From NCBI GenBank assembly GCA_045567335.1, contig JBJLCZ010000006.1:11199-75198 (forward strand): a DNA stretch of 64,000 bases. Direction: 5' to 3'. The DNA comes from Pelagilacustribacter sp045567335 (GTDB lineage Bacteria > Pseudomonadota > Alphaproteobacteria > Pelagibacterales > Pelagibacteraceae). Every line of letters starts with the position of its first letter. Within the stretch, counting starts at the first letter, position 1. The notes beneath the pieces are model-generated. The model was given only the letters and a program-made list of their open reading frames with translations, was not told the origin of the DNA and did not search any database. Position numbers and translations under genes: made by a program. Positions 8,585 through 17,185 of this stretch are shown here, piece by piece.

Positions 8585-9552
8585 TAAAAAAAATAATCTT
8601 CAAAATTTTTAGAGTTTTTATGAAACTCTAGTCTTTTTAAATATTCCATAGGATCTTTAACCTTTACAATGGCACCTTCAACAGTATTTAAAGTATCAAA
8701 AACTCTTGTTAGTAAAAATCTCAATGCTGCTCCTTGTGAAAGAACTTTTATACTTTTTTTTTCATCATAAGAAAGTTTTCTAATTTCGTTATAACCATCG
8801 ATTAAATTTTTGGCTTTAGTGACGTTAAAGCTTAAATTATTTTTAAGTCCATCAAAGCATAACGCATTAAAGCATATCGCAATTTCAAAAGCAAAATAGT
8901 CATTACAAGAAAAATAAAAATCTATAAAACCGCTAAATTTATTATCCTTAAAAAAAATATTGTCATTAAATAAGTCGGCATGAATAATACCTTTTGGTAA
9001 GTTTTTAGGCCAATTTTTTTCGACATCAGATAAATTTGACTCTATAAGTTTTGGAAGATCTTTATGAATATTTGAACATTTATTTTTTACAGAATTAAAT
9101 ATTCCTCTCCAAGATTTTATCGATAAATCATTCAATCTATTGATTTTAAAATTTTTAGTTATTTCGTGCATTTTTGCCACTTCAATTCCAATTGATTTGC
9201 AATTTTCAGGACTTAGATAATTTTTAGCTTTTCCTTCTATAAAACTTACAATCATAAGTTTTTTTTTGCCCAATTCACTTACTGGCTTATTTTCTTTATT
9301 AATAATAGGAATAGGACATTTAAATCCAGATTTGTTTAAGCTAATCATTAATTCAGAGAAGAAAGGTAAGTCACTTTTTTTTACTCTTTTTTCGTATACT
9401 GTTAATATATATTTTTTATTATCAACAATTATTAAATAATTAGTATTCTCTATACCTTCTTGAATTCCCTCGAATTTATTTAAATTTCCAATTGAATAAT
9501 TTAATAAAATATTTTCGATATCTTTTTTACTAAATTTTGTGTAAACAGCCAT
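8584..9552 (-). CDS. thrB: Homoserine kinase (ThrB2, phosphotransferase-fold type)
   Basis: This enzyme phosphorylates homoserine for threonine synthesis. It belongs to the aminoglycoside-phosphotransferase-like homoserine kinases of alphaproteobacteria, not the GHMP type. Visible features are the N-terminal IGNLNKFEGIQEGIENTNYLI, the catalytic IIHADLFNDNIF loop (Brenner-type HxDxxxxN), and the metal-binding FIDFYFS. It is 322 residues long. It lies directly after ispH with no spacer and overlaps rnhA by one base, at the end of the long minus-strand run. Confidence 0.93.
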   Translation of the reverse strand: MAVYTKFSKKDIENILLNYSIGNLNKFEGIQEGIENTNYLIIVDNKKYILTVYEKRVKKSDLPFFSELMISLNKSGFKCPIPIINKENKPVSELGKKKLMIVSFIEGKAKNYLSPENCKSIGIEVAKMHEITKNFKINRLNDLSIKSWRGIFNSVKNKCSNIHKDLPKLIESNLSDVEKNWPKNLPKGIIHADLFNDNIFFKDNKFSGFIDFYFSCNDYFAFEIAICFNALCFDGLKNNLSFNVTKAKNLIDGYNEIRKLSYDEKKSIKVLSQGAALRFLLTRVFDTLNTVEGAIVKVKDPMEYLKRLEFHKNSKNFEDYFF

Positions 9553-10497
9553 TTAATCTACTTCTTTTGGTAATTTAAAAACTACTTTTTCTTCAGCTAC
9601 TGTTATTTCTTCTAAAGAGACTTTGCAATGTTCTTTTATTTCAGATATCAAATTTTGAACTAATCTCTCTGGTGCAGAAGCTCCTGACGCCAAACCAATT
9701 TTTTTACATTTTTTTATTTTTTCTATCGGTAATTTCTTTTCAGAATGAACTAATTCAGATTCAGCACAACCTGCTTTTTTTGCAACTTCTACCAATCTAA
9801 CAGAATTTGATGAATTTCTACTTCCGATAACAAAAAACATATCACATTTTGAAGCTATTTCTTTGACTGCACTTTGCCTATTAGTTGTTGCGTAACAAAT
9901 ATCCTGTTTTATAGGAGCTTTTATTTCTTTAAATTTATTTTTAAGTGTATCAATAATTTCAGCTGTGTCATCTACGGATAATGTAGTTTGCGTAATATAA
10001 GCAAGTGGCTTATTAAATATTTTTTTATCTAGTTTAATAACATCATCAGAGGTCTCAATTAATTTGATTGAGCCTTTCGGCAATTGTCCCATTGTTCCTA
10101 TTACTTCAGGATGATTTTTATGCCCTATTAATATTATATCATATCCTTTTTTATATAGCTGTTCAGACTCTCTATGAACTTTGGAAACCAGAGGACAAGT
10201 TGCGTCGACATAAAATAAATTTTTTATTCTAGCTTCTTCTGGAACTGTTTTAGCAACTCCGTGAGCTGAAAATATAACAGGCCTTGAAAAATCCTTTATT
10301 TCTGAAAGTTCTTCCACAAAAATAGCTCCTTTTTCTTTTAGTTCGTCCACCACTTGTTTGTTGTGAACTATTTCATGACGAACATAAACTGGAGATCCAA
10401 ATTTTTTTATAGCTTTATTTACTATTTCTATAGCTCTATCAACGCCAGCACAAAATCCCCTAGGTGAAGCTAAAAGTATTTTAAGTTCATTTTTCAT
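9553..10497 (-). CDS. ispH: 4-hydroxy-3-methylbut-2-enyl diphosphate reductase
   Basis: This is the last enzyme of the MEP pathway; it makes IPP and DMAPP using a 4Fe-4S cluster. The three cluster cysteines are visible: C16 in PRGFCAGVDRA, C101 in DATCPLV and C201 in ICYATTNRQ. It has 314 residues. The start overlaps the 3' end of blh by 11 bases. Placing the enzyme that supplies C5 units right after the carotenoid and retinal genes is metabolically sensible, since it feeds the same pathway. ispE, an earlier MEP gene, is elsewhere in the window. Confidence 0.97.
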   Translation of the reverse strand: MKNELKILLASPRGFCAGVDRAIEIVNKAIKKFGSPVYVRHEIVHNKQVVDELKEKGAIFVEELSEIKDFSRPVIFSAHGVAKTVPEEARIKNLFYVDATCPLVSKVHRESEQLYKKGYDIILIGHKNHPEVIGTMGQLPKGSIKLIETSDDVIKLDKKIFNKPLAYITQTTLSVDDTAEIIDTLKNKFKEIKAPIKQDICYATTNRQSAVKEIASKCDMFFVIGSRNSSNSVRLVEVAKKAGCAESELVHSEKKLPIEKIKKCKKIGLASGASAPERLVQNLISEIKEHCKVSLEEITVAEEKVVFKLPKEVD

Positions 10498-11389
10498 TTT
10501 TCTCTAAAAGATATTCAAGCAATATATGCGGAAAAGTTAAAGACGCCAAACCAATAAAAATGACCTTGTAAATGGCCTCATCAAGCTCGTAAATATTGTT
10601 AAGATAATATATAGCTGCCACAAATGCTATTCCTGTAATAAATGTTAGGGGTATTGCTTTGCTAATAAATATTTTAAATCCAGAAAAAAAATTTTTATTT
10701 AATTCAAAAATAAGAGTAATAGAATGTCTTATTGAGTGAAGGAAGCAAAAATAAATTGTGAAGGCTATAATAGGGGTTAAGAAATAATTAAGTATAATAA
10801 TAGAAAAAAAATCCATTATCATAAGAGATTTTAGATTAAAATTCTTTTTATATGGTAAATAAATTGAAGAAATAAAACTTAAAAATAAAAAAAATATTAA
10901 TAAATAATCATTAAAAAACGAACTTTCGAAAATGTTAAAATTTAACGTATTAAATATTTGGTTTGTGGCGTTTCTCTGAAATAATAAAGGGGCGATTATT
11001 ATAGATGATCCTTTAAAAAAAAATAAACACTCAGCTAGTAAAAATTTTCTTTTAAAAGTAAATGTAGTATCTTCTTTACCAAAATGGTACGCGGCAACGA
11101 TTAAAAATAATAACAAAGTTGTATTAGGAAATATAAGCCATAAAATTATAATTAAAAAAGAAATAACGAGATAAATAAAATAAAAAAAGAAATTATACTT
11201 TAGTCCAAATAATTTTAAAAGTTTTTTTCCTTTAATATTATCTAATGCTCCGTGGGATATTCCGATAATAAGTATTAAAAATAAACAAATGACTATAGGC
11301 TCAAAATTTAAAATAAGATAAACTGGACTCGCTAAAATACATAAATTAAAAAATATTATTGAATGTTTAAAATTTATATTATTCATCAA
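10487..11389 (-). CDS. blh: Beta-carotene 15,15'-dioxygenase, Brp/Blh family
   Basis: This integral membrane enzyme cleaves beta-carotene into two molecules of retinal. It has 300 residues and about eight hydrophobic helices. The candidate iron-binding histidines are visible: H46 in GISHGALDN, H102 in AAYHFGKEDT, and the H218/H222 pair in LHSIRHS. It overlaps crtY by four bases and ispH by 11, so it is embedded in a carotenoid operon. Retinal made here would serve a rhodopsin, but no opsin gene lies within this window. Confidence 0.9.
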   Translation of the reverse strand: MMNNINFKHSIIFFNLCILASPVYLILNFEPIVICLFLILIIGISHGALDNIKGKKLLKLFGLKYNFFFYFIYLVISFLIIILWLIFPNTTLLLFLIVAAYHFGKEDTTFTFKRKFLLAECLFFFKGSSIIIAPLLFQRNATNQIFNTLNFNIFESSFFNDYLLIFFLFLSFISSIYLPYKKNFNLKSLMIMDFFSIIILNYFLTPIIAFTIYFCFLHSIRHSITLIFELNKNFFSGFKIFISKAIPLTFITGIAFVAAIYYLNNIYELDEAIYKVIFIGLASLTFPHILLEYLLEKNEK

Positions 11390-12453
11390 TTAAATAATGC
11401 CTTTATAAATATTAATTTGGGCATTTTACTTATAATATAAATATCTTCTAAAATATTGCTTTTATTTGATAAAAATTTTATTACTGAATTAGGTGAATTT
11501 TTAAACATTTTATAAAAAATATTTGGCATTTTTTCTGGATTGTTTTTAAGAACTTTTAAAAAAATATTATCAAGATACTCATATTTTTTTCCTAAATTAT
11601 AATTTTTTACTTTTTCAATATTTTCAATATTTTTTTGAATATATTTACTATGTTCTTGAATATTTAAAAAAGTATATCCTGTACTTAATCTAGTCATTCT
11701 TCCTGCTGAACCGATATTAATTATTTTACTATTATTTTTAATTGATTGGTAAAATAAAGGTATAGCTCCTTTTTCCTTATATTTAATTTTATAATTTTTT
11801 ATTTTTAAATTATTATTAATATAATTTTCCAATTGCAGATTATAATCCATAAGACTTTGATCCTTTAAATTCGAGAGCCAAGTTGTTTCAACCAATGCTT
11901 TATTTTTACTAAAGGGTAAAGTATAAAAAAAATGTACATTTTTTTTTTGATCACAATTAAAATCCATTAGATTTAAAATTTTATCATCAAAAATATCTTT
12001 TGATGTTTCAATTTCAATTCCTTGAAAATGTTGCCACAATTTAGATTTATCGAGTTCATTTTCAAAAACACTGTTAAAAATGATTGAGTTTTCTAAATTT
12101 ATTTTATTTAGATTTTTAAAAAAACTTATATTTGAATTAGATGAAAGTTTTGAATTAATTTTATTATAAAATTTTCCACTATCAATGCTTTGATAAGGAA
12201 ATTTTTTTGTACTTAATTTATGATAACTCTTAGAAGTATTTATTGTAAAATTGTTCCAACTTTTGATTATGCAATCTTCAAAATTGTGATCAAAAACTTT
12301 CCAGAAAGACCAAGTTTTATCTCTTTTATATTCTTTTCTAGTCTCAATAATAGCTAATGTTTTTTCTTTTAATTTGTTATTAATTTCAAGTTCATAGGCT
12401 AAAGATAAACCGGCACATCCACCTCCAATGATAACATAATCAAATTCTTTCAT
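11386..12453 (-). CDS. crtY: Lycopene beta-cyclase, CrtY type
   Basis: This flavoprotein cyclises both ends of lycopene to give beta-carotene. The N-terminal dinucleotide fold YVIIGGGCAGLSLAYEL is clear. The internal segments DKTWSFW and TTWLSN resemble CrtY/CrtL cyclases, and GSAGRMTRLSTGYTF is the conserved C-terminal FAD and product region. It has 355 residues. It overlaps crtB by 14 bases and blh by four, so product flow and gene order agree: phytoene, lycopene, beta-carotene, retinal. Confidence 0.92.
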   Translation of the reverse strand: MKEFDYVIIGGGCAGLSLAYELEINNKLKEKTLAIIETRKEYKRDKTWSFWKVFDHNFEDCIIKSWNNFTINTSKSYHKLSTKKFPYQSIDSGKFYNKINSKLSSNSNISFFKNLNKINLENSIIFNSVFENELDKSKLWQHFQGIEIETSKDIFDDKILNLMDFNCDQKKNVHFFYTLPFSKNKALVETTWLSNLKDQSLMDYNLQLENYINNNLKIKNYKIKYKEKGAIPLFYQSIKNNSKIINIGSAGRMTRLSTGYTFLNIQEHSKYIQKNIENIEKVKNYNLGKKYEYLDNIFLKVLKNNPEKMPNIFYKMFKNSPNSVIKFLSNKSNILEDIYIISKMPKLIFIKALFN

Positions 12454-13288
12454 TTAAGTTAATTTCTTCCTCCAAAATTTTATGATTAACATGATTATCG
12501 TAATTTATTTCTTTAACAAACAATAATTTTATAAAATCAAAAATAGATAAAAAAGTTTCTATAATTTTTCTAAAAAAAGGAACATATATTTTTCCAGCTT
12601 TATTATAATTTTCATTATTTTTTTGTTTTAGAATAAAATCACCAATCTTTTTATAAACTCTTCTTGCTACAATGACAGAAAATCTTGATCTTAAAGGTAT
12701 ACCACTTATTGAGTTAAAAGACTTTTGATAAAATATTTCAGATTGTTTAACCGTTTCTTGAATGGAAGAGAAATCAGATTCTATATATTTTCTGTCGTTT
12801 CTTTTGTCTTCAATAACATCTCTAGCAATATTAGTAAGTTGCATCGCAATTCCGAGATCAATTGCGCCTTTAAGAGCTTCTTTATTTTTTACTTTTAATA
12901 TTTTTGACATCATTAAACCAACTGTACCTGCAACCCTATAAGAGTACACTAATAAATCTTTTTTTGACTTAATATAAACTTTTTCTTTAAGATCCATTTC
13001 TACACCATCAAATAAATCAATTACTATATTTTTAGAAATATTCTCACTGATAATAGTAGCCCACATTTCTTTAATAATCAGATTATTAAAATTTTTATTT
13101 ATAAATTCCTTTTTAAATTTTGAAAAGTTTTCTTTTTTAATATCTAAATGATTAATTTCATCTGCAATATCATCTAAAGTTCTACAAAAATTATATAAAG
13201 CTGAACATTTTCGTAACATTTCTTTAGATAAGAAAAAACTAGCCCAGTAAAAAGATTTTGCGTGTTTTTTTAATAAATTATTACTCAT
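12440..13288 (-). CDS. crtB: Phytoene synthase
   Basis: This enzyme condenses two geranylgeranyl diphosphates into phytoene, the first committed carotenoid step. The two metal-binding aspartate motifs are visible: DDIAD (residues 39-43, in FCRTLDDIADE) and NIARDVIEDKRNDR further on, with the YRVAGTVG segment between. It has 282 residues. The start lies 19 bases after crtI. GGPP must come from a synthase encoded outside this window, since no crtE is present here. Confidence 0.94.
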   Translation of the reverse strand: MSNNLLKKHAKSFYWASFFLSKEMLRKCSALYNFCRTLDDIADEINHLDIKKENFSKFKKEFINKNFNNLIIKEMWATIISENISKNIVIDLFDGVEMDLKEKVYIKSKKDLLVYSYRVAGTVGLMMSKILKVKNKEALKGAIDLGIAMQLTNIARDVIEDKRNDRKYIESDFSSIQETVKQSEIFYQKSFNSISGIPLRSRFSVIVARRVYKKIGDFILKQKNNENYNKAGKIYVPFFRKIIETFLSIFDFIKLLFVKEINYDNHVNHKILEEEINLNERI

Positions 13289-13307
13289 TATATTGCGAAG
13301 AGACTTT

Positions 13308-14804
13308 TCAGATATCTTCGTAGTGTTTAATTTCCTTTGTAAACAATTTCTCTAAAACTTTAGCTGAAGAAAGAACTCCCGGCATTCCTGCACCTGGATG
13401 TGTTCCTGCACCAACAAAATATAAATTTTTAAATATTTCTGATTGATTATGAAATCTAAAGTAAGCAGACTGTGAAAATTTAGGTTGAATTGAAAACCCA
13501 GAGCCATGTAAAGTTGCTAATTCTTTTTCAAAATAGTCAGGTGTTAAATAAAAATCACTTGTAACATTTTTTTTAATTCCAGGTAAAACCGTTTCATCCA
13601 TCTTATTTAAAATTAAATTTTTAAATTTTTTACCCTCTGTAGACCAATTTATATTAGAAAGATTATTTGGCACAGGTACCAAGACATAAAAAGCATCTTG
13701 ACCGCTTGGAGCCATATTCGGATCTGTGGCTGATGGCCTGTGTAAATAATAGCTTATATCTTCTGACAATATTTTTTTTTCGAAAATTTTGTCTAAATGT
13801 TTCTCATAAGATTTACCAAAATAAATTGTATGATGGGCAACGTCATTAAATTTTTTTTTAGAACCAAAATAGTAAACAAATAATCCCATTGAATAGTCCA
13901 TTCGCTTTATTTTTTGTTTAAATAAAAAATTATAGTTATTTTTCGATTTTATTAAATTTTTGTAAACATTTGGTGGATCAGAATTACAAATAATATAATC
14001 ACAATTTATAATTTTTGAATTATTTATTTTTACAGCTTTTACTTCTTTTTTTTCAGTCAAAATTTCTGTTACTTCTGCATCTTTAATTATTTTTATATTC
14101 TCCTCTTTCATTAATTTTTCTAATGCCTGCACAACTCTTCCGGTTCCACCCATTGAATAATGAATGCCCCATTTTTTTTCTAAAAATAAAATAAGAGTAT
14201 AAATTGAAGTTGTGGTGTAAGGATTACCTCCTACTAGTAAAGGATGCATACTAAACACCCTCCTTAATTTTTCATTAGAAATATAATTTGAAACTAAACT
14301 ATATACAGATTTATAGCTTTTTAGTTTCAATAAAGCAGGGATTTGCTTTAGCATAAAAACTAAATTATTAAATGGTTTATCTGATAGATCGACAAACCCT
14401 TTATCAAAAATCTTTTCTGTAAAATTAACTAGTTTTTTATATCCCTTATAATCTTTCGAAGAAAATTTTTTAACCTGTTCTTCCATAAGTGTATCATTTC
14501 CATTATAATCAAAAGTTTCACCATCGTTAAATACAAAGCGGTACCACAAATCTAGAGGAACAATTTCGACATAGTCAGAAATTTTTTTGTTAAATAAAGA
14601 AAATAATTCATCAAATAAATATGGAGCCGTAATTACAGTAGGACCGCCATCATAAATAAATTTGTCTTTTTTAAAAACACGAGCTCGACCACCTAAATCA
14701 GGATGTTTTTCTACAAGTGTAACATCAAAACCTCTAGCACGCATTCTCAATGCTACGGCTAAACCACCAAAACCTGAACCAATAACTATTATTTTTTTTG
14801 CCAT
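13308..14804 (-). CDS. crtI: Phytoene desaturase (lycopene-forming)
   Basis: This FAD enzyme desaturates phytoene to lycopene. The N-terminal GSGFGGLAVALRMRARG nucleotide-binding motif and the C-terminal YFVGAGTHPGAGMPGVLSSAK signature are textbook CrtI. It has 498 residues, the usual length. It begins 17 bases after the end of atpF, so the carotenoid genes appear to be transcribed with the F0 ATP synthase genes. No separate promoter with both hexamers is evident in that short gap. Confidence 0.96.
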   Translation of the reverse strand: MAKKIIVIGSGFGGLAVALRMRARGFDVTLVEKHPDLGGRARVFKKDKFIYDGGPTVITAPYLFDELFSLFNKKISDYVEIVPLDLWYRFVFNDGETFDYNGNDTLMEEQVKKFSSKDYKGYKKLVNFTEKIFDKGFVDLSDKPFNNLVFMLKQIPALLKLKSYKSVYSLVSNYISNEKLRRVFSMHPLLVGGNPYTTTSIYTLILFLEKKWGIHYSMGGTGRVVQALEKLMKEENIKIIKDAEVTEILTEKKEVKAVKINNSKIINCDYIICNSDPPNVYKNLIKSKNNYNFLFKQKIKRMDYSMGLFVYYFGSKKKFNDVAHHTIYFGKSYEKHLDKIFEKKILSEDISYYLHRPSATDPNMAPSGQDAFYVLVPVPNNLSNINWSTEGKKFKNLILNKMDETVLPGIKKNVTSDFYLTPDYFEKELATLHGSGFSIQPKFSQSAYFRFHNQSEIFKNLYFVGAGTHPGAGMPGVLSSAKVLEKLFTKEIKHYEDI

Positions 14805-14821
14805 TATTATTATGGCCTATT

Positions 14822-15319
14822 CTAACTGGATTTTTTCTTAAGAGCTAATTTTGTTTCTTCAATACTATTCAAATAAAGCTTTTCCAGCTTACTTTTATCT
14901 AAGGAATTTTTTAATAATCTTTCTATTGATCTCATAGCTATTTTTATAGACACATTTTTAATGTCTTTATAAGCCTGGTCTTTCATTTGTTTAATTTTAT
15001 CCTCTGCACTTTTTTTTCTATTTTCAATTAAATTATGTAATTCTTCATTTGTTTTGATGATTAATTTTTCAGAATCTTCATTTGCTTTATTTATCATCAA
15101 CTTAATTTCTGATTTGGAATTACTTATTTTTTTTTCACGCTCACTCAATAAATCTTTTGCTTCTTCTTTTAGTTTTTCAGCATTATTAATTTGATCTTTA
15201 ATATTTTTTATACTTTCATCTAAAATGAAAAAAACTTTTTGTGGCACTTTTAAATATATTATCAATCCAACAAATATTACAAAAGATACAGCGACCCAAA
15301 ATGTAGCATCTATAATCAT
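14822..15319 (-). CDS. atpF: ATP synthase F0 subunit b
   Basis: This is one of the two peripheral-stalk subunits that hold the F1 head against the rotating ring. A single membrane helix near the N-terminus (about residues 5-25) is followed by a long charged, alanine- and lysine-rich coiled coil. It has 165 residues. It overlaps the upstream b' gene by four bases. Alphaproteobacteria usually carry two unlike b-type genes, as here, so a heterodimeric b/b' stalk is expected. crtI follows after 17 bases. Confidence 0.92.
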   Translation of the reverse strand: MIIDATFWVAVSFVIFVGLIIYLKVPQKVFFILDESIKNIKDQINNAEKLKEEAKDLLSEREKKISNSKSEIKLMINKANEDSEKLIIKTNEELHNLIENRKKSAEDKIKQMKDQAYKDIKNVSIKIAMRSIERLLKNSLDKSKLEKLYLNSIEETKLALKKKSS

Positions 15320-15891
15320 AAGTATTTGCCTAAATTTTCTTTTAAAGATTGAGAAATAGCGGCCTTAATACTACTTTCATTTAATTTGTCTCCAGAAATG
15401 TTTTCAATAATATTTGATGTAATTTCAGTTGAAATTTTTTCTACGTCTTGAATTGAATCTCTTTTTAAATTTAAAATTTCCTCTTGAACTTTTTTAATTT
15501 CTTTATCTATTTCGTTTTCAAATTTTTTTTTCTTAAGTTGAATATCACTTGTCAATTTATTTCTACTTTCAAATAATATTTTTTGAACTTCTTTTTTAGC
15601 GTTATTCATAATTAAATCATAATCTTTTTGTTTTATATCAGCGTTTTCTTTAAAGCTTTTGGCGTTATCCAAGTCATCTTTGATCTTATTTTCTCTATCT
15701 TCAAGGCCATTTTTTATTTTTGGTATAAAGATTTTAGAAATAATCAAGTAAAGAGATGTAAAAACTAAAATTAGCCAAAAAGCTTGGGATGCCCAAAATT
15801 CTGGATCAAGCTGAGGCATTCCCGCCTCAGCTGCGTTTATATTAGTTTGTAAAACTAACGATCCAAAAATTATGCCAAATAAAATTTTCAT
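15316..15891 (-). CDS. atpG: ATP synthase F0 subunit b'
   Basis: This is the second stalk subunit (b', also called AtpF2). A predicted signal-like hydrophobic start and the motif AGMPQLDPEFWASQAFWLI, typical of alphaproteobacterial b', precede the membrane helix. The rest is a lysine-, glutamate- and asparagine-rich coiled coil. It has 191 residues. It lies nine bases after atpE and overlaps atpF by four. The symbol atpG is used in some alphaproteobacterial annotations for b', and should not be confused with the F1 gamma subunit. Confidence 0.91.
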   Translation of the reverse strand: MKILFGIIFGSLVLQTNINAAEAGMPQLDPEFWASQAFWLILVFTSLYLIISKIFIPKIKNGLEDRENKIKDDLDNAKSFKENADIKQKDYDLIMNNAKKEVQKILFESRNKLTSDIQLKKKKFENEIDKEIKKVQEEILNLKRDSIQDVEKISTEITSNIIENISGDKLNESSIKAAISQSLKENLGKYL

Positions 15892-15900
15892 AAATTTTAT

Positions 15901-16128
15901 TTAAAACGCAAATAAAATTATTAATGCAACCACTAGACCAAATAGCCCAGTTGCTTCAGCTAGTGCAAATCCTAAAAGTAAATTAGGGAATTGTTTTTGT
16001 GCTGCTGAAGGGTTTCTCATTGCTCCAGACAAGTAGTTACCAAATATTATTCCGATACCTACTCCAGCTCCTGCTAATGCGATTGCTGCAAGTCCTGCCC
16101 CAATCATTTTTGCTGCTTCTAACTCCAT
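15901..16128 (-). CDS. atpE: ATP synthase F0 subunit c (proteolipid ring)
   Basis: This 75-residue hairpin of two helices forms the rotating ring. The first helix is glycine- and alanine-rich (GAGLAAIALAGAGVGIG), the polar loop is RNPSA, and the ion-binding carboxylate is in GFALAEATGLFGL. The motif gives no sign of sodium coupling, so protons are the likely ion. It is preceded by the only fully consensus Shine-Dalgarno sequence I noticed in the ATP synthase genes, which fits the need for many c subunits per complex. Confidence 0.96.
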   Translation of the reverse strand: MELEAAKMIGAGLAAIALAGAGVGIGIIFGNYLSGAMRNPSAAQKQFPNLLLGFALAEATGLFGLVVALIILFAF

Positions 16129-16130
16129 TT

Positions 16131-16139
16131 TTCCTCCTT
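16131..16139 (-). promoter_or_regulatory. Strong Shine-Dalgarno sequence of atpE
   Basis: Read on the minus strand this is AAGGAGGAA, with the GGAGG core four bases before the atpE ATG. The other F0 genes here have weak or no such sequence, so it stands out. Higher translation of subunit c relative to its operon partners is the likely purpose. Confidence 0.75.
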
Positions 16140-16147
16140 TTTTTTTA

Positions 16148-16882
16148 TTAATGGTGTAAATTTAATGCATCATTTAAATAGATACAGGTTAATATTGCAA
16201 AAACATAAGCCTGAAGAAAAGCGACTAATATCTCTAAGCCAGTTAATGCTACTGAAAAACTAAGCGGTAACCAACCGCCTAATATTCCTAAACTAATTAC
16301 AAAACCTCCAAATACTTTTAACATAGTATGACCGGCCATCATATTTGCGAATAAACGGACTGACAAACTTACTGGCCTACTTAAATATGAGATGATTTCA
16401 ATTACAGTGATTAATGGAAGTAGTAGAGTAGGCACACCACTAGGAACAAAAAGTTTTAAATAACCAAAACCATGCTTCATAAAACCTATAATAGTCACTG
16501 CTATAAAAATGAACAAAGCTAATAAAAGAGTTACTATAATGTGACTAGTAACAGTAAAAGAGTAAGGTAACATTCCTATCATGTTACACAAAAGTACGAA
16601 AATAAATAAACTAAATATAAATGGAAAATATGGTTTTGCTTTTGAACCAGCAGTATCATTTATCATTTTGGCTATAAAATTATAAAACATCTCTGAAATT
16701 AATTGTATTTTACCTGGGACTAATTTTTTTTGTTTAGTGCCTAAAAATAAAAATAAACAAATTGTTATAGCACTTATCATCATAAAAAGGCTTGCATTTG
16801 TAAAAGAAATATCTATACCCGCTATCTTGATTTCAGGTCCCATTCTGTGCACATTAAATTGGTGCATTGGATTTGTTGACAT
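16148..16882 (-). CDS. atpB: ATP synthase F0 subunit a
   Basis: This membrane subunit forms the proton half-channels against the c ring. The essential arginine lies in the helix SRPVSLSVRLFANMMAGH, followed by the typical C-terminal ILVAFLQAYVFAILTCIYLNDA. It has 244 residues and about five or six helices. It lies 12 bases after atpI and 19 before atpE, in the standard I-B-E-F'-F order. The F1 genes are not in this window, as is usual for alphaproteobacteria. Confidence 0.97.
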   Translation of the reverse strand: MSTNPMHQFNVHRMGPEIKIAGIDISFTNASLFMMISAITICLFLFLGTKQKKLVPGKIQLISEMFYNFIAKMINDTAGSKAKPYFPFIFSLFIFVLLCNMIGMLPYSFTVTSHIIVTLLLALFIFIAVTIIGFMKHGFGYLKLFVPSGVPTLLLPLITVIEIISYLSRPVSLSVRLFANMMAGHTMLKVFGGFVISLGILGGWLPLSFSVALTGLEILVAFLQAYVFAILTCIYLNDALNLHH

Positions 16883-16894
16883 AAAATTACTTTT

Positions 16895-17179
16895 CTAATC
16901 TTTTTTTTGGAGTTTATTTGCTACTCTTATTACATTTAACATTCCTGCGGCAGCTCCTAAAAAAAAGAAAATTATTATTAACCAAGGTTTAGTACCAAAC
17001 CAATTATCTAAAATAAACCCAATTATTGTCCCAACCCCAACCGATGCGACAAGTTCGGTACCTAGTTTGAAAGCAATACCCATAAAAGTACCTTTTTTAT
17101 TACTATCTGAGAGGGAATTTTCTTTTAATTTTGATTTTTCAATTTTTAAGCGAGTTTTAAAGTCTTTTAATTCAGGCAT
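16895..17179 (-). CDS. atpI: ATP synthase protein I (AtpI/AtpQ-like)
   Basis: This small membrane protein accompanies F0 operons and is thought to help assemble the c ring or take up magnesium. It has 94 residues: a charged N-terminal third, then two helices separated by FGTKPW, with the family glycine pattern GTIIGFILDNWFG and GAAAGMLNVIR. Its start lies six bases after the end of smc. Family membership is clear from topology and position, but its exact role is not settled. Confidence 0.85.
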   Translation of the reverse strand: MPELKDFKTRLKIEKSKLKENSLSDSNKKGTFMGIAFKLGTELVASVGVGTIIGFILDNWFGTKPWLIIIFFFLGAAAGMLNVIRVANKLQKKD

Positions 17180-17185
17180 TACTTA

